Assembly: GCF_022179225.1 (NCBI RefSeq) | Contig: NZ_BPQL01000016.1 | Location: 1 to 64,000 of the forward strand | Source of the DNA: Methylobacterium goesingense | GTDB taxonomy: Bacteria > Pseudomonadota > Alphaproteobacteria > Rhizobiales > Beijerinckiaceae | Direction of reading: 5' to 3' | DNA: 64,000 nt | Shown: piece after piece, positions 57,559-64,000 of the stretch | How positions within the stretch are numbered: position 1 is the stretch's first letter | Layout: each line of letters opens with the position of its first letter | Position numbers and translations under genes: made by a program | The notes under the pieces: generated by a model | Database searches by the model: none | What the model saw: the letters and a program-made list of their open reading frames with translations, nothing else | Told to the model about the DNA's origin: nothing

Positions 57559-59478
57559 TCATCCGGCGCGCCGCATCGGGACGTAGCTCTCGCGAACGGT
57601 TTCGGGACTGACGTCGAACAGACCCATCGGCCGGCGGATCGGCACGAGGCCGGGGGGGGCGACGAGGCGTCCGTCGACCACGGGGGGACGTAGACGGGTC
57701 TGGATCGGCGCGAGGGGCACGGGTCCGCCCGCCCGGCGGCACTCGCGCGGCAGGGTCACGATCACGGTTGTGCCTTCGCCGGAGGTGCTCTCGATGGCGA
57801 TGGCGCCGCCGTGCAGGCCAGCCAAACCCTGCACCACCGACAGACCGAGCCCGGTCCCCTCGTGGGTGCGGGCATAGCCGCTGGCGCATTGGTAGAACGG
57901 ATTGCCAACCTGCGGCAGGTCCTTCGCGCCGATGCCGATGCCGGTATCGGCGACGATGAGGTCGAGCTGCTGGCTCGATCCGCGAAGGGCGATCTCCACC
58001 CGGCCGCCGCGCGGCGTGAACTTCAGCGCGTTGGACAGGAGGTTGATGAACATCTGCCGGCAGGCGCGCGAGTCGGCGGTGATCTCCACCGGCATGGGGC
58101 CGGCGTCGCGCACCAGTATGATCCCGGCCTGATCGAACTTGAGCTGCATCAGGTCACAGCAGCTGTGCACCAGGGCGCTCATGTCGACGGGTTCGGGCGC
58201 GTAGTCGAAATGCCCGCTCTGGATCCGCGACATGTCGAGGAGCGTGTTGACCACTTCCAGCAGGTGCTGGCCGGATTCCCGGATGATACCGGCATATTCG
58301 CGCGTCCGGCCGGCATCGGTGGCCAGGCCACCCTCCCCCGCCAGCACCTCGGAGAAGCCGATGATGGCATTGAGCGGCGTGCGCAGCTCATGGCTGACAT
58401 TGGCGAGGAAGCGGCTCTTCACCTCGTCGGCCCGTTCCGCTTCGGCCCGCGCCTGCTCCAGCTCGGCCGCGTGGCGGCGATGCTCGGTGACGTCGCGGGT
58501 GACCGCGACCACGCTCGACTCCGAACGAGCGCCGGCGCCCTCGTCGATCCGATGGATGCGCATCTCGGCGAAGATGACCCGCGAGGCCCCCTGCGCCCGG
58601 ATCGCGGACGGGTCGAGATGCAGGCGGAACTGGACGGTGGCCGGACTGCCGTGGGCGGCGACATCGCTGAGGGCCTGGAGCAGCAGCGGGCGGTCGGCGA
58701 CATGCACCCGCTCGAGCAGGCCATGGCCCTGCAGGCAGGCGGCCTCGGCGCCGACGAAGCGCTCGGCCGAGGCGCTGGCCTCGATGACGCGGCCGTTGTG
58801 GTCGTGCCAGGTCACGAGGTCGTCGATAGCCGAGAGCAGCATGCGGTCGCGCCGCTCGTTGTCCCGCATGCGGGCCAGCCAGCGGCCCTCGTGCCGGAAG
58901 TGCTCCGAGGCCTGGGCGGCGATGTGACCGATGGCCGTCAGGGCGAAGATCGGCATGGCCAGGGCGCGCGACCAGTCGGGGAGCGCCGTGCCGTCCCCGA
59001 GGGGCGGCAGGAGGGCGACGGCGAGTGCGCCGATTCCCGCGATGATCGCAGCCGCCAAGGTCGCCCGCCGGGAGCCGGAGACCACCGCCTCGAGGGGAAT
59101 CGCCACGAGCCAGATCACGGCCGCCGACTGCGCTCCGCCGGTCATCGACGCGAGGCAGACCACCACGCCGGTGAGGCCGGCCGAGGAGATGGCATGGGCG
59201 AGCCAGAGGATGCCGGTCCGCGACAGGAGCACGGCGGCAAAGACCGGGAGCATCAGGCTCGCGATGGCCAGGGCCTCGATGCCGGTCGGCACTCCGCGAA
59301 GCACCAGATAGGGCGGCAGGCCCAGCATCATGATGAGCCCGGTCGCGAGGCGCGAGACCAGGAAACGCTCGTGCCGGAAGCGAACGCCGCTCTCTTCGAT
59401 CACGGACTCATGGACGAGCCCCGCGAGGCGCACGTCGATGAGAGAAGCCAGGGCACCGTAGATACGCAATACCGACAC
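57559..59478 (-). CDS. PAS sensor histidine kinase, DivJ/PleC type
   Basis: The protein is about 639 residues from GTG 59478. The start is uncertain: TTG 59469 or GTG 59661 are open, and no ATG occurs near the conserved N-terminus. A multi-helix membrane domain spans about residues 45-200, then a PAS domain, then HisKA with FLANVSHELRTPLNAIIGFSE and an HATPase with NLLSNALKFTP, DTGIGI and GTGLGLSVVQGLAGLHGG. The HisKA/HATPase resembles DivJ/PleC kinases that act on DivK in cell-cycle control. A cell-cycle role is inference. The downstream gene encodes a peptidoglycan-binding protein. Confidence 0.85.
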   Translation of the reverse strand: MSVLRIYGALASLIDVRLAGLVHESVIEESGVRFRHERFLVSRLATGLIMMLGLPPYLVLRGVPTGIEALAIASLMLPVFAAVLLSRTGILWLAHAISSAGLTGVVVCLASMTGGAQSAAVIWLVAIPLEAVVSGSRRATLAAAIIAGIGALAVALLPPLGDGTALPDWSRALAMPIFALTAIGHIAAQASEHFRHEGRWLARMRDNERRDRMLLSAIDDLVTWHDHNGRVIEASASAERFVGAEAACLQGHGLLERVHVADRPLLLQALSDVAAHGSPATVQFRLHLDPSAIRAQGASRVIFAEMRIHRIDEGAGARSESSVVAVTRDVTEHRRHAAELEQARAEAERADEVKSRFLANVSHELRTPLNAIIGFSEVLAGEGGLATDAGRTREYAGIIRESGQHLLEVVNTLLDMSRIQSGHFDYAPEPVDMSALVHSCCDLMQLKFDQAGIILVRDAGPMPVEITADSRACRQMFINLLSNALKFTPRGGRVEIALRGSSQQLDLIVADTGIGIGAKDLPQVGNPFYQCASGYARTHEGTGLGLSVVQGLAGLHGGAIAIESTSGEGTTVIVTLPRECRRAGGPVPLAPIQTRLRPPVVDGRLVAPPGLVPIRRPMGLFDVSPETVRESYVPMRRAG

Positions 59479-59833
59479 GCACAGCGCGGAGGTGGCTCGA
59501 CTGGCCGCTCCGACGCCCCTTGGCTCGACTGAAACTCGACGAAAGGCAACTTCGCAGAGGCGACTTAAGCGAGTCTTTCGCAAGACGATCCGATTGTCGC
59601 CGCATGCTTTCCGGGATGTAACTATCGTCGATCCGAGCCCCAGTCGTTTTCGGGGCAACACGTACGAAGTGTCCGGCGGGTCCGAGATAAGCTTGTATTT
59701 ACCATATGGGCCTTCGGGGCAGGCGACCGGCGGCCTGGGCCTCCGTCCGTCAGGGAGCCTTTACCGGTCGGCCCGAAAGCTTCTTCCCGCGTCGTCCCGG
59801 CCCCGTCCGGGCCAGACCCCTGGGGCCGGACCC
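59479..59833. other. Divergent intergenic region before small membrane protein
   Basis: This 355-bp gap between the kinase and the small membrane protein gene has a modest AT rise at 59685-59705 (AAGCTTGTATTTACCATATG), the likely promoter for the rightward gene. No repeated or structured element is obvious. Part of it could code for an N-terminal extension of the kinase if the GTG at 59661 is used. Confidence 0.4.
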
Positions 59834-60160
59834 ATGTCGTTCTTCCTTCGTGCCGCCCTGGTTATCGGCTTCCTGTCCTGGCTCGCCTTGCAACGGCAGG
59901 GTCCGGCCGCGCCGGCCCTGGTCCCGGACCGGGCCGAGGTCGCGGCCGCCGCCCTCGACCTCTGGGAGGCACTGCCCGAGGAAGCGCGGGCCGACGTTCT
60001 GCACGGGGGCGGTGCCGAGGTGATCCGGCGCGTCGCCGGCCCGCCACCGTCCTCCCGCGACACCCTTTCGGACAGCGACCGGAAACCGCCCTGGCGGGGT
60101 GCGCAAAGCCGACGGGATGGGGCTAGAGTGGCCGAGCGCGGGGAGCGCTCGATCCCTTAG
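59834..60160 (+). CDS. Small membrane-anchored hypothetical protein
   Basis: The protein is 108 residues from ATG 59834. The N-terminus SFFLRAALVIGFLSWLAL is one membrane helix or an uncleaved signal. The rest is short helical (DRAEVAAAALDLWEALPEEAR) and then charged and disordered. I do not recognise it. The stop is 39 bases before the decayed cydB start. Confidence 0.5.
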   Translation: MSFFLRAALVIGFLSWLALQRQGPAAPALVPDRAEVAAAALDLWEALPEEARADVLHGGGAEVIRRVAGPPPSSRDTLSDSDRKPPWRGAQSRRDGARVAERGERSIP

Positions 60161-60199
60161 GGCGCAAATCCGTCCGCGGCACAGGAGTGAAACCAGCGG

Positions 60200-60814
60200 A
60201 TGTTCGGCTTCGGGATGGAATACGAGGGTGCCGCCTTCTGGCTCCCCCGGTCTGGGCGGGCCTGCTCGCGGTGGCCGTCGCCATGTCCGTGGTCATCGAC
60301 GGGTTCGACCTCGGGGTCGACATCCTGTTCACGGCAGCGCGAAAGGGGAACTGGCGCGACCGGATGATGGTCTCGGTGGCGCCGATCTGGGACGGCAACG
60401 AGACCTGGCTGGCGCTCGGCAGCGGCGGTCTGTTCGCGGTCTTCAGTGTCGCCTACGCCATTCTGCTTCCGGCACTCTACCTGCCGCTGATTCCATGCTG
60501 ATCGCGCCGATCTTCCGCAGCGTCGCCTTCGAGTTCCGCTTCAAGGCCAACCGCTCGCAGTTCGTCTGGGACAACGCCTTCCACTACGGCTTCTTGGTGG
60601 CGACCTTCGCGCAGGGGATGGTGCTCGGCGCCTTCGTGCAGGGCTTCCAGATCGAGGGCCGCAGCTTCACCGGCGGCACCCTGGACTGGCTCACGATCTG
60701 GCAGGCGGCGAACGCGGTGTTCATGCCGCTGGCGCTCGCCGACACCGCCTATGCCGGCTGGGTCTTTCGCGGAAAGGTCGCGGAGGACATCGGCTCCGGG
60801 GGCTACGGACCTTG
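60200..60814 (+). pseudogene. cydB: Cytochrome bd-type quinol oxidase subunit II remnant
   Basis: From ATG 60200 (behind CAGGAG), frame one gives MFGFGMEYEGAAFWLP. A lost C in the run 60244-60248 shifts to PVWAGLLAVAVAMSVVIDGFD and VAPIWDGNETWLALG. A lost base near 60492 then shifts to the frame of VAFEFRFKANRSQFVWDNAF. At about 60690, DWLT joins directly to IWQAANAVFMPLALADTAYAGWVFRGK, the C-terminal end of CydB, so about 130 residues are deleted. Three lesions make a real pseudogene rather than a read error. No cydA is adjacent. Confidence 0.85.
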
Positions 60815-60829
60815 AGCGGGCGGGCGCCC

Positions 60830-60934
60830 ATGCTCAAAGGCAAGCGCGTACTCTGATTCGTCGCCTTCTCCGCGGTCAGCCTCCTCGTCTTCACGGCGCT
60901 GATTTACGTGCTGCGCTTCGTCGTGAAACGCTGA
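60830..60934 (+). pseudogene. Broken small one-helix peptide downstream of cydB remnant
   Basis: This stretch encodes 34 residues from ATG 60830 except that codon 9 is TGA (60854-60856). Reading it as Trp gives MLKGKRVL-W-FVAFSAVSLL and then VFTALIYVLRF, a single-helix peptide of the kind (DUF2474 or CydX-like) that ends many cyd operons. A TGG-to-TGA change would explain the stop. Family assignment is tentative. Confidence 0.45.
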
Positions 60935-60938
60935 GGGC

Positions 60939-61925
60939 TCACCCCCAGAGCGCGGGTTCGGGCGGGTAGATCAGGCTCCCCTCGAAGCGCAAGGCCGGGT
61001 CGCGGTCGCGGGCCAGCAGCAGCGGACCGTCGAGATCCACGTAGTCGGCGTGGTGCGCCAGTAGCATGGCGGGCGCCATGGCCAGGGAGGTTCCCACCAT
61101 GCAGCCGATCATCAGCGAGAAGCCCCGCGCCCGGGCCTCGTGGGCCAGCATCACCGCCTCGGTCAGGCCGCCGGCCTTGTCGAGCTTGATGTTGATGGCG
61201 TCGTAACGCCGGCTCAGGGCGTCGAGGCCGGCGCGGTCGTGCAGGCTCTCATCGGCGCAGATCGGGATCGGCCGGGCGATCTCGGCGAGCAGGGCGTCCG
61301 CGTCCGCCGGCAGGGGCTGCTCGATCAGGCGGACGTCGGCGGCGACGCAGGCCGCGAGGTTGGCCTCGATCGTGTCCGGGCGCCAGGCTTCGTTGGCATC
61401 CACGATGAGGCGTGCCTCCGGGGCGCCGCGCCGCACGGCGGCGATCCGCTCGGGGTCGCCGGCGCCACCGAGTTTCACCTTGAGCAGTGGCCGGTGCGCG
61501 GCCTTGCATGCCGCCGCCTCCATGCCCGCCGGGTCGCCGAGGCTCAGGGTGTAGGCCGTGGTGGCGACCTGCGGCGCCGACAGGCCCGCGATCATGAAGG
61601 CGGGGCGTCCGAGCTGCTTGGCCTCCAGGTCGAACAGGGCGCAATCGAGGGCGTTGCGCGCGGCACCCGCCTTCATGCCGGTCTGCAGATCGGCCCGGCT
61701 GGCCCCGTCGGCGATGTCGCCGGCCCGTGCCAGGATCAAGTCGGCGACGCTCTCCACGGTCTCCCCGTAGCGGGCATAGGGCACGCACTCGCCGCGCCCG
61801 ACCCGGCCCTCGGCGTCGGTGATGGTGGCGACCACCACCACCGCCTCGGTGCGGCTGCCCCGCGCGATGGTGAACGCCCCCGCGATGGGGAAGCGCTCGA
61901 CCGCGACGTCGAGACGCCGGCTCAC
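60939..61925 (-). CDS. dgcA: Enolase-superfamily epimerase, DgcA-like
   Basis: The protein is 328 residues from GTG 61925, overlapping the DgcN-like gene by 4 bases (GTGA). It is of the muconate-cycloisomerase/dipeptide-epimerase group: acid-base lysines in LLKVKLGG and NIKLDKAGG, metal ligands in LIVDANEAW, RLIEQPLP and ICADESLH. It is usually annotated as L-Ala-D/L-Glu epimerase. Coupling with DUF1611 fits DgcA of the D-glutamate pathway, which converts N-acetyl-D-glutamate to N-acetyl-L-glutamate. A dipeptide substrate is the alternative. Confidence 0.85.
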   Translation of the reverse strand: MSRRLDVAVERFPIAGAFTIARGSRTEAVVVVATITDAEGRVGRGECVPYARYGETVESVADLILARAGDIADGASRADLQTGMKAGAARNALDCALFDLEAKQLGRPAFMIAGLSAPQVATTAYTLSLGDPAGMEAAACKAAHRPLLKVKLGGAGDPERIAAVRRGAPEARLIVDANEAWRPDTIEANLAACVAADVRLIEQPLPADADALLAEIARPIPICADESLHDRAGLDALSRRYDAINIKLDKAGGLTEAVMLAHEARARGFSLMIGCMVGTSLAMAPAMLLAHHADYVDLDGPLLLARDRDPALRFEGSLIYPPEPALWG

Positions 61926-62953
61926 GCGCTCGCCCCCGTCACGGCAGGCGGAAACTCCGCGACGATCCGGTCGACGATGCCCTCGACGCCGAAACGCACC
62001 GGATCGGTAGCGGGAAGGTCGTGCGTCCGGGCGAGGTCGGCCAGCAACGCCCGCGCCGCCCCCTCCTCCAGGTCCTGCGTGTTGACGGCGATGCCCACCG
62101 GACGGATGTCCGGATTGGTCAGGCTCCCGAGCTGGATCGTGAGGTCGATGACCTGCTGGATCGTGGGTAGCGGATGCTGGACGCCGCGCATCGTCGTGCG
62201 GGTCGGCTCGTGGCACACTACAAAGGCGTCGGCCTGCGCCCCGTGCAGCAGCCCGAGGCTGACCCCGGCGAAGGAGGGGTGGAACAGCGAGCCCTGGCCT
62301 TCGAGGAGGTCCCAGTGGTCCGGCGCGGCGGCCGGCGCGATCCACTCCACGGCACCGGAGATGAAGTCGGCCACCACCGCGTCGATGGCGACGCCGCGTC
62401 CCGAGATGAAGACGCCGGTCTGGCCGGTGGCGCGGAAATCGGCGTCGAAACCGCGCTCGCGCATGCCCTTCTCGAGGGCGAGCACAGTGTACTTCTTGCC
62501 GACCGAGCAGTCGGTGCCGACGCTGAGCAGGCGGCGGCCGGGACGCTTCGTACCCTTGCCGGTGGCGAACGTCTCCGCGGTGTGGCGCACGTCGTGCAGT
62601 TGGCGACCGTTGCGCTCGGCGGCCTCGGCGATGGCCGGCACCGCCCCGAGGCGGGCATGCAGTCCGCTGGCGATGTCGAGGCCGGCATCCAGGGCCGCCA
62701 CGACCTGGGCGATCCAGTGCTCCGGCAGGACGCCGCCGGCATTGGCGACGCCGATCACCATCGTGCGGCAGCCCTTCTGTACGGCCTCGGCGAGGGTCAG
62801 GTCCGGAATGCCGAGATCGGCGGCGCAGCCCGGCAGCCGCAACTGGCCGACGCACCACTCGGGGCGCCAGTCCTTGATGCCGTAGGCGGTCTTGGCGGCC
62901 AGCCGGTCCGGCACGTCGCCGAGGAACATCAGGTAGGGCGTTTCGATCTGCAT
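61922..62953 (-). CDS. dgcN: DUF1611 N-acetyltransferase, DgcN-like
   Basis: The protein is 343 residues from ATG 62953. It has an N-terminal domain (ETPYLMFLGDVPDRLAAKTA) and a P-loop-like C-terminal domain with SVGTDCSVGKKYTVLALEKG, LLEGQGSLFHPSFAGVSLG and VCHEPTRTTMRG. DUF1611 includes DgcN, which N-acetylates D-glutamate. It is translationally coupled to the epimerase. If so, both form a D-Glu catabolic or D-amino-acid salvage unit. The acetyl donor site is not obvious by eye. Confidence 0.85.
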   Translation of the reverse strand: MQIETPYLMFLGDVPDRLAAKTAYGIKDWRPEWCVGQLRLPGCAADLGIPDLTLAEAVQKGCRTMVIGVANAGGVLPEHWIAQVVAALDAGLDIASGLHARLGAVPAIAEAAERNGRQLHDVRHTAETFATGKGTKRPGRRLLSVGTDCSVGKKYTVLALEKGMRERGFDADFRATGQTGVFISGRGVAIDAVVADFISGAVEWIAPAAAPDHWDLLEGQGSLFHPSFAGVSLGLLHGAQADAFVVCHEPTRTTMRGVQHPLPTIQQVIDLTIQLGSLTNPDIRPVGIAVNTQDLEEGAARALLADLARTHDLPATDPVRFGVEGIVDRIVAEFPPAVTGASA

Positions 62954-63137
62954 CGCGTCAATCACCGGCCGAGGCTCGACACCTCGCGTTCTCCTATGCG
63001 CGATGATCACGGCGCTGCCAAATCATGGGCCTCGCGCGCCTGCGCCCGCAGAACGGGCTTGCGGGCGGGCGCGATGTCGGGTGTGGTCGGGGCGACGAGA
63101 GACGGACCAGAGTCCGCGAAGAGGGAACGTCGCACGC

Positions 63138-63782
63138 ATGAAGATGTACGGCAATTGGCGCTCGGCCGCCGCCTTCCGGGTCCGGGTCGCCCTCAACCTG
63201 AAGGGCATCCCCTACGAGGAGGTCTTCCTCGACCTCGATGCCGGCGAGCAGTTCAAGCCGGATTTCCTGGCGATCAATCCCCAGGGCGCGGTGCCTGCCT
63301 TCTTCGACGGCGACGGCCCGCCCCTGATCCAGTCCCTGGCGATCCTCGACTACCTCGAGGACATCCACCCGGCGACGCCGCTCCTGCCGAGCCAGCCCCG
63401 CGAGCGCGCCCGCGCCCGGTCGCTCGCTCAGGTCGTCGCCTGCGACACGCATCCGCTCTACGTGCCGCGGGTGCGCAACTTCCTGATGGAGACCTACGAC
63501 CTGCCGCGCGAGCGCATGCTCGGCTTCGTGCGCCACTGGATGGCGACCGGGCTGAAGACCCTGGAGACACGCCTCACCCAGGAGCCGGGCACCGGGCGCT
63601 ACGCACAAGGCGACGCGGTCAGCCACGCCGACCTCTGCCTCGTCAGCCTCTGGGTGGGCACCGGCATCTTCGGTGTCGACACCGCCCCCTTCCCGACGGT
63701 GCGCCGGATCGCCGAGGATTGCCTCGCGCAGGACGCCTTCGCCCGGGCGCATCCCCTGCGCCAGCCGGGCGCACCGGCGTGA
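63138..63782 (+). CDS. Glutathione S-transferase, zeta/maleylacetoacetate-isomerase-like
   Basis: The protein is 214 residues from ATG 63138. The thioredoxin-like N-domain has LNLKGIPYEEVFLDLDAGEQ, NPQGAVPAFFDGDG and QSLAILDYLED. The C-domain has ADLCLVSLW. It looks like MaiA, but the zeta-class SSCSxRVR active-site motif reads RSAAAFRVR, so the catalytic Cys is absent and only one Ser remains. It may have another GST role. It is divergent from the DgcN-like gene. Confidence 0.86.
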   Translation: MKMYGNWRSAAAFRVRVALNLKGIPYEEVFLDLDAGEQFKPDFLAINPQGAVPAFFDGDGPPLIQSLAILDYLEDIHPATPLLPSQPRERARARSLAQVVACDTHPLYVPRVRNFLMETYDLPRERMLGFVRHWMATGLKTLETRLTQEPGTGRYAQGDAVSHADLCLVSLWVGTGIFGVDTAPFPTVRRIAEDCLAQDAFARAHPLRQPGAPA

Positions 63783-63895
63783 CGGGAATGGCGGTCGGAT
63801 TGCAATCCTACTAAGCTGAACCCTGGGATGAACGCGCATAGCCCGACGTCGGGGCACGCATCCGCGCACTTGCGGCACACGAGGACCTGATCGAC

Positions 63896-64000
63896 ATGGT
63901 ACCGGGCGAAACCGAGGACAAACTCCACCGCATCGTCGTCGTCGGCGGTGGTGCGGCGGGCCTGCAACTCGCAACGAAGCTGGGCGACAAGCTCGGCCGC
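63896..64000 (+). CDS. NAD(P)/FAD-dependent oxidoreductase, probable NDH-2, 5' end only
   Basis: The first 35 codons from ATG 63896 read through the window end. HRIVVVGGGAAGLQLATKLG is a classic FAD dinucleotide-binding motif, and its position near residue 12 with the sequence following fits type II NADH dehydrogenase. The rest is outside the window, so the family is a probable call only. Confidence 0.7.
   Translation, partial: MVPGETEDKLHRIVVVGGGAAGLQLATKLGDKLGR

Overview
The window is high-GC, almost wall-to-wall coding DNA from the chromosome of an alphaproteobacterium. Protein sequences and gene order point to Hyphomicrobiales, most likely Methylobacterium or a close relative. The signs are the chvI-chvG-hprK-EIIA-HPr cluster, the lysC-ptsP-prfA-prmC-DUF4167 run, the hemD-Mic60-hemY run, and COG0523 and DUF2336 proteins of the type common in that group. 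The genus is an inference; no rRNA or tRNA gene was seen to confirm it.

Layout. 0.3-2.4 kb: a DUF47 regulator with a Pit phosphate transporter and a small basic protein. 2.4-4.3 kb: a palindromic REP-like element and lepA on the minus strand. 4.3-7.6 kb: an AT-rich promoter island, then a periplasmic di-haem peroxidase and a chemoreceptor. 7.6-12.8 kb: a HugZ-like protein, then the ChvG/ChvI two-component system followed by HPr kinase, a mannose-type EIIA and HPr. 12.8-14.95 kb: a zinc-type COG0523 GTPase with a histidine-rich loop and a CelD-like protein, behind a Zur-like palindrome. 15-18.7 kb: D,D-carboxypeptidase and the queuosine genes queE-queD-queC. 18.7-19.5 kb: a decayed LysR regulator and a frameshifted YdcZ-type transporter. 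19.5-29.5 kb: an exonuclease-SWIM protein, ligA, msrQ, a PfkB kinase, a quinone oxidoreductase, a PEBP protein, ubiG and lysC. 29.6-35.7 kb: ptsP (enzyme I-Ntr), prfA, prmC and a DUF4167 protein with a long leader. 35.7-43.9 kb: assorted enzymes, including a molybdoenzyme-flavoreductase pair, a DEAD-box helicase with a DbpA-type tail and an LhgO-like oxidase. 44-46.2 kb: a NarX/LuxR-type two-component pair. 46.2-50.1 kb: a minus-strand run tsaD-GNAT-gpsA-OGFr-EVE. 50.2-55.1 kb: hemD, the Mic60-like membrane protein and hemY. 55.2-60.2 kb: DUF2336, DUF1491, a peptidoglycan-binding protein and a DivJ/PleC-type kinase. 60.2-60.9 kb: a cytochrome bd subunit II pseudogene and a broken companion peptide. 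61-64 kb: a DgcA/DgcN-like pair, a GST and the first codons of an NDH-2-like flavoprotein.

How it fits together. Enzyme I-Ntr, HPr, EIIA and HPr kinase all lie within 20 kb with no sugar permease. They form a regulatory phosphotransfer chain that starts directly downstream of the ChvG/ChvI envelope-stress system. The best regulatory signal read directly from sequence is the Zur-like palindrome ahead of the His-rich COG0523 gene. Three loci show decay (LysR, YdcZ, CydB), which suggests loss of a respiratory branch and of an exporter with its regulator. No CRISPR array, insertion sequence, phage or plasmid gene was seen.
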